64,000 bases of DNA from Verrucomicrobiota bacterium (lineage in GTDB: Bacteria; Verrucomicrobiota; Verrucomicrobiia; Chthoniobacterales; Terrimicrobiaceae), in NCBI GenBank assembly GCA_018970255.1, contig JAGWWS010000010.1:1-64000 (forward strand), written 5' to 3'. Below are positions 35,040-44,069 of this stretch, one piece after another. Every line of letters starts with the position of its first letter. The stretch's first letter is position 1. The translations under genes and the position numbers were made by a program. A model generated the notes under the pieces. That model was not told the origin of the DNA. It searched no databases and saw nothing but the letters and a program-made list of their open reading frames with translations.

Positions 35040-36854
35040 TCACTCCGCTCCGCCCGTTTTCGGAAAACCCACAGAAACTTCACGGCTCAGCGGGAACAAC
35101 AGCACTTGCCGGAGAAAAGCATTTTCCTGGTGGGTCAGGAGATCGAGCTTGGGATTGCCGCGGATTTTGAGTGCCTCGGCGCGCTGACCGTTCGCCGCCT
35201 GAGCTGCCGCTTTTAACATCGCGAACCTCGCCGCAAGAACCGGATCGCTGTTGGGAATCCGTTCGCAATCCTCAAGCTCCGCCGCCGCCCGAATACCGTC
35301 CCAGTCCCTGAGCTGGCTGAGCGCCCAGGTCAAACGCAGTGCCAAATCATCCGGGTTGAGAGAAGCCAGCAGCCCGATGAGCTCGGGATCGACTTCCTTG
35401 CCGAGAATCAAATCCGAGTAGTCGCACTCGTTCCTCAAGTGATGGAGCTGCGGCAGACCACCCTCTTCCAGCGCGAGTTCGTGAAGGCGTCGCGTTTGGT
35501 GGATATCTCGGAGTGATTGGGCCACGGGAAGAAAAGCCCTGAGCGCCGCACGCGCCGGCCCCGGCGACTTCAACAATGGACGCAAAGACCATTCGAAAAG
35601 CCGGTTCTCTCCCGCGAGATACACATATGTCATCGCTTTGATTCGCGCCTGCGGCTTGTCAAAGCTCCACTCGAGAACGCGCTTGTAAAAATCATGCGAC
35701 TCCTGCCATCGGCCGAGCAACTTCAGCGTGTTCGCTTGATAGAGACGCGTCTGGATATCCGGCAAAAGATTCCGCTTGTCCGAGAGCACCTCGAGAACCT
35801 CCCAGCGTCGCCCCGATGCCGTGAGAGCATCCAGCCACTTCACAAAAATGGCCGGATCGCCCAGAGCCTCGTCCTTCGTGACGAGTCTCGCCGCGAGCCC
35901 GGGCTCGTTGGCCGCCAGAAGCCAAAGCATCCCGTCTTTTCGCGAGTCGAGCGGTTCCTTTCCCAATCGCGCAAAAACCCTCGCTGCGACGAGCGGCGTG
36001 TAATCAGGATCGACTCGCACTCTCGCACTATCCGCGACCAACAACATCGCCGGCGTGGCTTTCGAGTGACGGTTCAATCGTTCGATCCAGGAATTCATCT
36101 CGGCTTCCGGAACGAGGTTATTCTCGAGGGCGGAAGTCAGGCTCAGCGCTCCGATTTCCGTGGATTCTGTCGAGAGCCCCTTTAACAAGTCATACTTCAT
36201 TTGCGCGTAATCGGGTGTCTTCCGGTAGAGCAGGAGAAACCGCGCCAGAACCGCGCGCTCCTCGGGCCCGCTGTCCACCGAGACCGCCTTCATCAAAGAC
36301 CTCTCCGCCCCGTCCAGATCACCCCGGATCACTTGCAGTTCCGCCTTGAGCACATGCGGGGTCGAAGAAGGCTTGCCGGCACTGATCGAATCCACCAACC
36401 GGTCTGCGATCGCCCAATCCTGAAGCTTTGCGGCGAGCCTTGCGTATTCCGGCACATCGGCGATCGAGAGCCCTCCATGTTCCACGAGTTCCTGCCAAGT
36501 CTTCATCGCCTCCGCTCCCTGTCCTTGAGCTTCCTGAATACCTGCCAACAAACGAAGCGCCCGGGTGTTGCCCGGATTCAACCTCAGCGCAGTTTCGATC
36601 CCCATCTGTGCCTCCACGCCGCGAAGCTCCTGCAAATATCCCTCCGCACGCTCGGTCAAAATCCGACTCTGCCGCTGACACCATTTCGAGTGCACCCAGC
36701 CGACCGCCTCCTTCCCTCCCCAGAGTAGAAGGAGCGCCACGCAAATGATCCAAAAGTGGAATTTGAAAAAACGCTTCCAAAACGCCGCGGAAATCCGGAA
36801 ATCCACAACCGACTTAACCGCTCCCTCAAAAGATCGACGTCCGCTGGAATACAT
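35040..36854 (-). CDS. Membrane-anchored TPR-repeat protein
   Basis: The 604-residue product has a short basic cytoplasmic start, one transmembrane helix at about 30-50 (FWIICVALLLLWGG), and a long exported helical part. Degenerate tetratricopeptide-like repeats such as ALRLNPGNTRALRLLAGIQEAQG are visible near residues 85-110. TPR proteins act as scaffolds. It is the third gene of a minus-strand series after two secreted beta-strand-repeat proteins, 38 nt after the PEP-CTERM gene, which suggests a role in their export or assembly (inference). Its G+C content is visibly lower than that of leuS next door. Confidence 0.7.
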   Translation of the reverse strand: MYSSGRRSFEGAVKSVVDFRISAAFWKRFFKFHFWIICVALLLLWGGKEAVGWVHSKWCQRQSRILTERAEGYLQELRGVEAQMGIETALRLNPGNTRALRLLAGIQEAQGQGAEAMKTWQELVEHGGLSIADVPEYARLAAKLQDWAIADRLVDSISAGKPSSTPHVLKAELQVIRGDLDGAERSLMKAVSVDSGPEERAVLARFLLLYRKTPDYAQMKYDLLKGLSTESTEIGALSLTSALENNLVPEAEMNSWIERLNRHSKATPAMLLVADSARVRVDPDYTPLVAARVFARLGKEPLDSRKDGMLWLLAANEPGLAARLVTKDEALGDPAIFVKWLDALTASGRRWEVLEVLSDKRNLLPDIQTRLYQANTLKLLGRWQESHDFYKRVLEWSFDKPQARIKAMTYVYLAGENRLFEWSLRPLLKSPGPARAALRAFLPVAQSLRDIHQTRRLHELALEEGGLPQLHHLRNECDYSDLILGKEVDPELIGLLASLNPDDLALRLTWALSQLRDWDGIRAAAELEDCERIPNSDPVLAARFAMLKAAAQAANGQRAEALKIRGNPKLDLLTHQENAFLRQVLLFPLSREVSVGFPKTGGAE

Positions 36855-36892
36855 CGGCGAGTTCTGAAGATGCTGCAGCCTTACCGCGGAAA

Positions 36893-38575
36893 CTACGCGA
36901 CCGGTGGAGACTGTCGAAGCGCCGTTATTTTTCTGGCTTCACGCCGCTTTTTCAAAATCCAATAGCCCGCCGCGAACGAGACCAGCAGCAAAGAAGCCGC
37001 CACCTGACTGGGTTCTGGAATAACCGCCGCAGAGATGAGGTAGAGCGTGTTGTAATCAGCAAGGGTAACGATCTGTAAGGTCGCGGCCGAAGTGGAGTTG
37101 ATGTTGAAGAGGGAAGAGTAATCTGTGTTGGGTGCGAGAAGACCACCATTCAGACGGATCCCTTGCATCGACTCGGCGATCGCCCAGGAGTTACCTGGTT
37201 GAAAGTTCAAGTTTAGAGGATTGAATAAATTGAAATTGAGAGGCGTCGTGTTCAGCCCGGAAAGATTGAGGGTTCCATTCACGCTGAAGAAGTCCCAGTT
37301 GATTCCCTTTGATAATTGAGATGCACCCGAGTTAAGCGCCTGCACCTGCCAGTTGTAACTCGCCCCACCCTGCCATGTGGCATCCCCGGATACAGAGAGC
37401 ATGCCCGGAGAATTACCGGGAGCGAGTGTTCCCCCAGTCTCCAGAACCACGCCGCCTACGGTGCCATTTCCACCGAGCGTTCCCCCTGACTGCACATTCA
37501 CCGTCGTGCTGGTTGCATTCGCATTAGCCAACAAAGTGCCAGCGCTGACCGTTGTGTTACCGGAGTAGGAACTATCCGCCGTCAACTCCAGCGTGCCATT
37601 CCCGGTTTTAGTGAATCCCATAGCTCCCCCTGATTGGCCAACCGCGCCAAGCTTGAGAACGCCCGCATTGTCTGTGTTCACCACATTGAAAAACGCGTTC
37701 CCGGTGAGCGTAACTGAACCGGTCTGCAAAACAGCATCCCCCGTGCTGTTCACGACATTGGCATCCCGCACGGTAAGCGTATAATCACCTATGGTTAGAG
37801 TCCCGATCGATTGAACTGGCTGGGCACCAGACCCGCTGGCGCGGGAAGTGGTTATGGCGGCATCCCCGCCTACTGTAATGTTCGTTCCGTTAAATGCGGT
37901 ATTCGTGTTTGTGAACAGTCTAAGTTCCCCGCCATTCAAAAAAAGCGGAGCGCTGGCAGAGGTATTGAGAGCTGAGCTTGCATGTAGTCTCAGGACACCG
38001 CCATCAAGAGTCATGGAGGAAGAACTATCCGAGCGAGATGCGTTCGAAGTTAAAGCCAAAATACCAGATCCACTTTTCGTCAAGTTGTAGTCGCCACCGA
38101 TTCCGTCAACCCTCAGAATTGTGGTTGAAGAGGCTTGGTTTTGGACGGTCCAGACTTGGTTCGAAACCAACTGAATAGGTGAAGTTGATCCACTCCTTAG
38201 AAAGTCGTAGGTTACCGAGGCGTCAGAAGTTGGTTGCGCCAAAATACCACTGCTACCTGTGGAAAAGAAATTTGCCACCGAAAGCGGGGTGAAGGTCATG
38301 CTTGCATTCCGATTCAAGATAAGCCCTGAAACATTCACCGGAACATTCAGATTCACTAATGTTCCATTGACGCCGAAAGTGATCACCTGCGTTCCGTCGA
38401 AAACTGGCACGATATCATTATCCCAGTTCGCTGCATTATTGATCGACCTATTTCCTCCACCACCAGCATCCCAAACATTCGCAGCTCTCCCGATGCAAAG
38501 GGAAAGCAAAAGAACAAGCGCCGCCGCCAGAAACTTTGTTGCTATTAGAGTGAACTTAGATCGGCGGACCTCCAT
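36893..38575 (-). CDS. PEP-CTERM-sorted protein with autotransporter-type beta-strand repeats
   Basis: The 560-residue product has a signal peptide (about 1-30) and a beta-helix-like body with repeats such as GFTKTGNGTLELTADSSYSG and TTVSAGTLLANANAT. Its C-terminal sorting tail is IPEPSQ followed by a hydrophobic helix and KKRREARK. This tail is the exosortase target PEP-CTERM, so the protein should be anchored or processed at the outer surface. ATG 38575 is favoured (AAGAGTGAG upstream, good signal peptide); in-frame ATGs at 38605 and 38629 exist. The latter directly abuts the upstream gene's stop (TGAATG). No exosortase gene is in the window. Confidence 0.82.
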   Translation of the reverse strand: MEVRRSKFTLIATKFLAAALVLLLSLCIGRAANVWDAGGGGNRSINNAANWDNDIVPVFDGTQVITFGVNGTLVNLNVPVNVSGLILNRNASMTFTPLSVANFFSTGSSGILAQPTSDASVTYDFLRSGSTSPIQLVSNQVWTVQNQASSTTILRVDGIGGDYNLTKSGSGILALTSNASRSDSSSSMTLDGGVLRLHASSALNTSASAPLFLNGGELRLFTNTNTAFNGTNITVGGDAAITTSRASGSGAQPVQSIGTLTIGDYTLTVRDANVVNSTGDAVLQTGSVTLTGNAFFNVVNTDNAGVLKLGAVGQSGGAMGFTKTGNGTLELTADSSYSGNTTVSAGTLLANANATSTTVNVQSGGTLGGNGTVGGVVLETGGTLAPGNSPGMLSVSGDATWQGGASYNWQVQALNSGASQLSKGINWDFFSVNGTLNLSGLNTTPLNFNLFNPLNLNFQPGNSWAIAESMQGIRLNGGLLAPNTDYSSLFNINSTSAATLQIVTLADYNTLYLISAAVIPEPSQVAASLLLVSFAAGYWILKKRREARKITALRQSPPVA

Positions 38576-38629
38576 AATACTCACTCTTAAAATCTTTTGT
38601 TTCATATCATGAATGTCAAACGACAGCAT

Positions 38630-41600
38630 TCAGTCCGTTGCCAAAACCCTGTAGAAATTTCTCTCCCCGCTGGGCGTGATGCTGAATTCTTTGCGTAGGT
38701 AGCCCATCTCAACACCGCTTTGATTGCCGCTCACTGAAACCGAATTTGTGAGGGTGGAGTTGTTCGAAAAAGCGCTTGTCGAAAGATTGGATGTCGTCTG
38801 GACATCATAGTTTTGATCCAATCGCGTGCAAAAGCTTACGACCAGATTTCCACCAACGGTAGAGGTGGAGAGGAGTGCCCCTGTTGGGATCACTGGGTTG
38901 GTGCCAAAAGAGTATTCCTGACGGTTTGTAAACCCATCTCCATCAGGGTCCGCGGATGGCAGAGAGTCCGCTCCGGTCAACCCATATGAGGTTGCCCAAG
39001 TCTCATATGCTGTAGGCGCAGGCGCGACATTGATGGAGAGGGAAAAATTCCCACTGCTTCCACCGGAGTTGGTGGCCACGATTGTCACTGTGGAATTGCC
39101 GCCGGCATCCGGCGTGCCACTGATCAATCCCGATGTGGAATTCATGCTAAGAGCGGATGGCAAGCCTATGGCGATGTAACTCGTCGGGACTGCAGGTGTA
39201 ACGGTGGTCTGATAAAGAAAGGAAGAACCAGCCGTGCCGCTGGCTGTTGCCGCACTGGTGATCGTCGGCGGAGCAACCGCAGAAGCCACACTCAGAACGC
39301 CTGTGGTCTCGGAGTATGAAAGATTGAGAGCATCGACTGTTCGAGTCCAATTTCCTCCGCCGGCGTTTGTGAAATTCCCACTCCCGTAAGCGCCACTGAA
39401 GACAATTTCGCTGAAGCCCGAAGTTGTATTTCCGGTCGTATTGAAGATTTGAAAGCTCTGGCCTGCGGAAAGGAAAGCGCCCCCGATCTCGAAATGCAGC
39501 GTGCCGCCGCACGCGAGTGAACCGCCGACATTCAAAGCATCGTAATTGGCACCGCGGATCGTCCCATTGAGTCCGATCGCAATCGAGGCATTGGATGAGA
39601 GGTTGAGATTTCCACTGATGGTGAAATTCCCAGTGGATACAGAGCTATTTCCCGGAGAAAGCCCGCCGTTGATTTGCACGGAACGCCCAACAACGCCGGT
39701 GCCGCCAAGCGTGGCTCCCTCCGCAACAACGATGGAGGAATTCGCCGAGGCAAGTGAGCCACTGATCAAGAGAGTTCCTCCGTTGACCTGCGTTCCGCCG
39801 GAATAGGTGTTGTTTGCGATCAAGCTGAGGGATCCGCTTCCATTTTTGGTAAGCGCACCGGTGCCGGAGATCAGATTCGAGTGGGTGCTGGAGCCAGTTC
39901 GATCAAAAACAAGCGTTCCATTGTTGGTGAGGTCAGTCGCCAGCACACCACCGGATCCACCATTTCCGATTTGCAGAGTGCCGCCATTTTGCAAAGCAAC
40001 ACTGCCTCGCGTGGCGTTTCTCGAAAGAGTTCCACCGACGACCACCCGTCCACTTCCACTGATCTCAAGGGCGGCGTTGCCTGAAACGCCGATGGAAAAG
40101 TTGCCAGAAGTGGTCCAATTCCCGCCACTGATAGTAGCAATTCCACGCGATCCACTGGCCTCGCCGATCGAACTGTCGGAAGCGCTGATCGCACCCCCCG
40201 ACATCACAAGTGAGCCATTTGAACCACTATACCAGCCAATCTTCAGCTGCCCGGCAGGTGCCGCCCCGCTTGCTCCGGTCAGGTTTCCACCAGTCATGGT
40301 CAGGTTGCCTGACCCAAAATAACCAACGCCCAAAGCATAGGTCCAAGCCACATCACCACCAGAGATATGGAATACCCCGCGGCTGTTGGATGCGCTGGCA
40401 ACGAAAAGATTGTGATTCGCCGTAAAGTTGCCGCTCTCTACCGAAAGCGTGCCGTTGGTTGAGGTCCCGTTGCCCAGTATGAGGTCATAAATTCGGACAT
40501 ACCCTCCAGCGACAGCGAAAAAACCGTTGTCTCCACTGGTGGCACCCACGACCAAATTAGAATCAGCTCCCCAAGGATCATCAAACACACCGCCGGGCAT
40601 GTAACGAATTGTTCCGGACCGGACAGTGGTTGTTCCGTTGTAGGTGTTATTGCCGGAAAAATTGATCGAGCCGGCGCCCAGCTTGGTGAAGCCCTGCGTG
40701 TTGCTGGCGTTGATTGCTGATGAAAACGTGGCGTTCTCGCCGTTTGTATCGATCGCGATGGCCGATGAGCTGTTTCTGATTCGTGCAGAAAGATCCGGTG
40801 CCGAGCCGCTACCAAACTGCAGCGTGCCTCCACTGAAAGTAATGTTTCCAGAGCCGCCGAGGGCATTTGAATTTGTGATTGCCAGCGTGCCGCCGCTCAG
40901 AGTCGTCGTCCCAGTGTAACTGGAAGCTCCCGAAATACCGAGCGTGCCGTTGCCTGATTTTAAAAAGCCCCGCGTGCCTCCGGACTGGTCCACAGAAGCC
41001 AATCTGAAAATCATTTCTTGCCCCGTCTCTCTTGTGATTTGAAACACTGCATTGCCAGTGAGTGTCACCGCACCGGTTTGAACAATTGCAGTTCCGGCAG
41101 TCGTCTGTTCACCAACAGCAACAGTGAGAGTTTGCGAGCCGATCCTTAAATCTCCGATGCTGTGGAGCGGATGGACAATATTGGAGGAGATGGAAGTTGT
41201 TTCGATTCTTGAGTTGCCTGAAACAGTCGTGTTCGTGCCCAGAAAAATTGTGTTGTTGTCGTTGGCCAATATCAGAGTGCCGCCGCTCAGGATCAAAGAT
41301 GCATCAGGCGAAGTGTTTAAGGCAGCGGCATCTTGAAGTTTCAAAACGCCCCCACTCAAAACCACGCCTGCTGAAGCAGAGGAACGACTGCTCCCGGCCT
41401 CCAACACGACACTGCCAGACCCATTTTTGGTTATGGTGAAATCCCCGCCAAACCCGGCTTTGATCACTAAAGACGAATTGCTGATGCTCCAAGTTTGATC
41501 TCCAGACACAGAGAAAAGGTCGAAGAAATTAAAGGAAGTATCAGGAGACGGCGAAGTGGCCACAATCCCAGCGCTGCCTACTGTAAGGCTGATTCCATTA

Positions 41601-41899
41601 GCCGTGTCGATTTGGAATTGATAGCCGGTTTCCAAGTTGAGAACCAGCCCCTTGGCACTAGTAATGGAGTTAACAAAAACCACGGTCCCACCTGTCCCAA
41701 ACTCCAAAGTTTGATTTCCGGAAAGCAGATCGGGCGTATTTCCCCCCAACCAATTTCCACCGTCGTCGATGTAAGCACCTGACTCACCCGTCCACACATT
41801 TGACGCCATACCTTGATGAAAACTTGCGGCAATTAGCATCCAAGCCAACAAGGCAAAGAGTCTGAGGACGAAACGCCCTGCTTTCCCCAAAATCGACAT
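38630..41899 (-). CDS. Large secreted adhesin-like protein with autotransporter-associated beta-strand repeats
   Basis: The 1089-residue product has a signal peptide (MSILGKAGRFVLRLFALLAW onward) and a long repetitive beta-rich body. Three autotransporter-associated repeats occur near 310-345, 400-433 and 680-712, of the type LTKxGxGxLxLxxxNTYSGxTxVxxGTL. A putative Ig-like region at about 880-960 precedes a thrombospondin-type calcium loop DPDGDGFTNRQEYSFGTNP near 985. No C-terminal translocator barrel or PEP-CTERM tail is present, so its anchoring is unclear. Glycine, serine, asparagine and threonine dominate. It is first of a three-gene minus-strand series. Confidence 0.8.
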   Translation of the reverse strand: MSILGKAGRFVLRLFALLAWMLIAASFHQGMASNVWTGESGAYIDDGGNWLGGNTPDLLSGNQTLEFGTGGTVVFVNSITSAKGLVLNLETGYQFQIDTANGISLTVGSAGIVATSPSPDTSFNFFDLFSVSGDQTWSISNSSLVIKAGFGGDFTITKNGSGSVVLEAGSSRSSASAGVVLSGGVLKLQDAAALNTSPDASLILSGGTLILANDNNTIFLGTNTTVSGNSRIETTSISSNIVHPLHSIGDLRIGSQTLTVAVGEQTTAGTAIVQTGAVTLTGNAVFQITRETGQEMIFRLASVDQSGGTRGFLKSGNGTLGISGASSYTGTTTLSGGTLAITNSNALGGSGNITFSGGTLQFGSGSAPDLSARIRNSSSAIAIDTNGENATFSSAINASNTQGFTKLGAGSINFSGNNTYNGTTTVRSGTIRYMPGGVFDDPWGADSNLVVGATSGDNGFFAVAGGYVRIYDLILGNGTSTNGTLSVESGNFTANHNLFVASASNSRGVFHISGGDVAWTYALGVGYFGSGNLTMTGGNLTGASGAAPAGQLKIGWYSGSNGSLVMSGGAISASDSSIGEASGSRGIATISGGNWTTSGNFSIGVSGNAALEISGSGRVVVGGTLSRNATRGSVALQNGGTLQIGNGGSGGVLATDLTNNGTLVFDRTGSSTHSNLISGTGALTKNGSGSLSLIANNTYSGGTQVNGGTLLISGSLASANSSIVVAEGATLGGTGVVGRSVQINGGLSPGNSSVSTGNFTISGNLNLSSNASIAIGLNGTIRGANYDALNVGGSLACGGTLHFEIGGAFLSAGQSFQIFNTTGNTTSGFSEIVFSGAYGSGNFTNAGGGNWTRTVDALNLSYSETTGVLSVASAVAPPTITSAATASGTAGSSFLYQTTVTPAVPTSYIAIGLPSALSMNSTSGLISGTPDAGGNSTVTIVATNSGGSSGNFSLSINVAPAPTAYETWATSYGLTGADSLPSADPDGDGFTNRQEYSFGTNPVIPTGALLSTSTVGGNLVVSFCTRLDQNYDVQTTSNLSTSAFSNNSTLTNSVSVSGNQSGVEMGYLRKEFSITPSGERNFYRVLATD

Positions 41900-41938
41900 A
41901 ACGAAGACTTTATAGCTCGGCTTTTTTTTTCCAAACTA

Positions 41939-42007
41939 TTTTTGGGTTTCAAAACCCAAAAAATGCATTTACAAAAGTAACCTTTTTAAGGTTAGAACCT
42001 TAAAAGG
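41939..42007. promoter_or_regulatory. Two A+T-rich palindromes between amidase and adhesin genes
   Basis: The 145-nt gap 41900-42044 holds two long inverted repeats. One has perfect 11-bp arms, TTTTTGGGTTT (41939-41949) and AAACCCAAAAA (41952-41962). The other pairs CCTTTTTAAGGTT (41981-41993) with AACCTTAAAAGG (41996-42007), with one bulged base. Both flanking genes are transcribed leftward, so these may be terminators of the amidase transcript or operators/leader structures for the adhesin operon. A TATAAA lies at 41910-41915 on the minus strand, close to the adhesin start. Confidence 0.5.
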
Positions 42008-42044
42008 CAAACACGACTTGATTCATCGGATCTTTTCATTCCTT

Positions 42045-42722
42045 TCAGGGGTTCAACCCGTTCCTCTCCGCCAAGATTCCCGCTGCAACAGCCTCGGCGA
42101 TTCTTTGACGCACGGCGGGATTTTGGAGTTTCGAGTTTTCGCCGGCGTTTGACACGAAGCCCAATTCGCACAGCACCGCAGGACGACGGTTGTTTCTTAG
42201 GACATAGAAACCACGGTATTTGATTCCGCGATTTTTGGTGCGGTAGGCGCCCAAAGCTTTGGATTGGATGTTTGCGGCCAGACGCGAGGAGCGCGGGCCG
42301 TAGAAGAAGGTCTCCACGCCGGATGCCCTGGCCCGACGCGCCCAGTTGTAATGGATGCTTACGAAAATGGCATTTCGCTGGCGGTTGGAAATTCGAACCC
42401 GCTGGTCCAAGGTCACGAAATAGTCGGAGGTTCTGGTTTCAATAACACGGAGCCCCGATCGGCGAAGGATCGTTGCAACCCGCCTGGCAGTATCGAGCGC
42501 CAAATGTTTTTCACTTTTCCCAACCGCGGCACGCGCGCCGGGATCGTGTCCACCATGGCCGGCATCCACCACCACGGTGTCGAAGAACCCCGCTGGCTGT
42601 AGCCTGCCACTGGGGACAAAACGGTCGGGAACCGTCTCACAAGCGGGAAGAAGGACGGCAAGAACCAGAAGGACCGCAAAAAACGGCCGACGCTTCGGTT
42701 CTGGATCCACTTGTCGATGCAT
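42045..42722 (-). CDS. N-acetylmuramoyl-L-alanine amidase (Amidase_3), lipoprotein
   Basis: The 225-residue product starts with a basic N-terminus and a lipobox LLPAC (Cys28). The catalytic domain is Amidase_3: VVVDAGHGGHDPGA (zinc His), ALDTARRVATILRRSGL, SIHYNW (zinc His) and AVLCELGFVSN (catalytic Glu). It cleaves peptide stems from peptidoglycan, probably from the outer-membrane side. ATG 42722 (MHRQVDPEPK) was chosen because it gives a proper lipoprotein signal; ATG 42773 would add 17 residues. It is divergent from hisF. Confidence 0.88.
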   Translation of the reverse strand: MHRQVDPEPKRRPFFAVLLVLAVLLPACETVPDRFVPSGRLQPAGFFDTVVVDAGHGGHDPGARAAVGKSEKHLALDTARRVATILRRSGLRVIETRTSDYFVTLDQRVRISNRQRNAIFVSIHYNWARRARASGVETFFYGPRSSRLAANIQSKALGAYRTKNRGIKYRGFYVLRNNRRPAVLCELGFVSNAGENSKLQNPAVRQRIAEAVAAGILAERNGLNP

Positions 42723-42815
42723 TTCAAAAAACCTTTCGCACCTTAGGAACCATGTTGCGAACCGGGCAATCATTTTAGTCTGGATTTGCCGCCGCGCGAC
42801 GACATGGATGTGTGA

Positions 42816-43586
42816 ATGCTGGCCAAGCGCGTGATTCCTTGCCTCGACGTGACCGATGGGCGCGTCGTGAAGGGAACGAAATTTCTGAACCTGCGGGATG
42901 CGGGCGACCCAGTGGAGTGTGCGCGCGCGTATGACGCACAGGGGGCTGACGAGTTGGTTTTTTTGGATATCACGGCATCAAGCGATGGACGCGCCACCAT
43001 GGTTTCTGTGGTGGAGCGCACAGCGGAACAATGTTTCATGCCGCTCACTGTGGGTGGAGGAATTCGAACGACCGCCGATTTCCGAATCATGCTGAATGCC
43101 GGCGCGGACAAGGTGGGCATCAACACTGCCGCCATCCATCGGCCGGAACTGATCTCGGAGGCCGCCGACGCCTTCGGCTCGCAATGCGTGGTTCTTGCGA
43201 TGGACGCGAAGCGCAGTGGCTCGGGAAATTGGCTCGTCCACACCCACGGTGGTCGCAAGCCCACCGAACTCGATGCCGTCGAGTGGGCGGTCCGCGCCCA
43301 GGAACTCGGGGCCGGTGAAATTTTGCTCACCAGCATGGATGCCGATGGAACGAAGGACGGTTACGACATCGAGCTGACTGCGGCTGTTTCGCGCGCCATC
43401 GATATTCCCGTTATCGCAAGCGGTGGCGCTGGCACGCTCGATCACTTGGCTGATGTGCTCGAGTCCGGCGGTGCCGATGCCGTTTTGGCTGCCAGCATTT
43501 TTCACTTCGGAGAATTCACGATCGACGAGGCCAAGGACCACCTCGCCTCGCGCGGCTTGCCGGTTCGCCGCCGATTCGCCGATTGA
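42816..43586 (+). CDS. hisF: Imidazole glycerol phosphate synthase cyclase subunit HisF
   Basis: The 256-residue TIM barrel starts [12 protein letters not shown] and keeps the catalytic aspartates D11 and D130, with [44 protein letters not shown] and [15 protein letters not shown]. It uses ammonia from HisH to form imidazole glycerol phosphate. hisH and other his genes are not adjacent. It is followed 31 nt later by a Fur-family regulator. Confidence 0.97.
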   Translation: MLAKRVIPCLDVTDGRVVKGTKFLNLRDAGDPVECARAYDAQGADELVFLDITASSDGRATMVSVVERTAEQCFMPLTVGGGIRTTADFRIMLNAGADKVGINTAAIHRPELISEAADAFGSQCVVLAMDAKRSGSGNWLVHTHGGRKPTELDAVEWAVRAQELGAGEILLTSMDADGTKDGYDIELTAAVSRAIDIPVIASGGAGTLDHLADVLESGGADAVLAASIFHFGEFTIDEAKDHLASRGLPVRRRFAD

Positions 43587-43617
43587 GGTCGAAGCCCTGT
43601 TGAGTTAACAAACAGCC

Positions 43618-44064
43618 ATGGCTGCCAAGGAAACGCTTTTCTCTCCGGAGTCGGTGATCGCCATGCTCCGCAGCGAGGGTTTGCGCATCACCAAAAAGCG
43701 GTCCGGAATTGTGCAGGCGCTCTTCGAGGCGAAGGAGCCTATGAGTCTTCAGGAGATCCAGGCCTCAGCGGCGAGCGCTGGAGCGAGTCCGGATTACGCA
43801 ACCGTTTTCCGCACTGTTCAGCTCATGGAGCAACTCCATCTCGTGCACAAGGTGAACCTGCGGCGCTCTTGCAGCTATTACGAACTGAGTGATCCCCGGA
43901 AGCACTACGACCACCTCGTCTGCAAGGAATGCGGACTCGTTCTGCTCATCGACATCCCCTGCCCCATTGGCGACGCCGAACGAAAAATTGCGCGCCAATA
44001 CGGATTCCGGAACCTTAGCCACTCGCTCGAGTTTTTCGGCACCTGCAAGTCCTGTGCGGACTGA
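43618..44064 (+). CDS. Fur-family metal-responsive transcriptional regulator
   Basis: The 148-residue product has a winged-helix domain (LRITKKRSGIVQALFEAKEPMSLQEIQ; PDYATVFRTVQLMEQL). The metal-binding dimerisation domain contains HYDHLVCKECGLVLLIDIPCP and a final CKSC, giving two CxxC zinc sites. This is the Fur/Zur/PerR superfamily; the sequence alone does not separate iron from zinc sensing, though the strong zinc cysteines fit Zur or structural zinc. Targets are unknown. It lies downstream of hisF and converges on lpxA with a 5-nt gap. Confidence 0.9.
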   Translation: MAAKETLFSPESVIAMLRSEGLRITKKRSGIVQALFEAKEPMSLQEIQASAASAGASPDYATVFRTVQLMEQLHLVHKVNLRRSCSYYELSDPRKHYDHLVCKECGLVLLIDIPCPIGDAERKIARQYGFRNLSHSLEFFGTCKSCAD

Positions 44065-44069
44065 AAAAA

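Noticed and set aside
38630-41899. Repeated blocks suggestive of a repeat array
   Set aside because: They are degenerate, in-frame coding repeats of a beta-strand protein and not a CRISPR or intergenic array.
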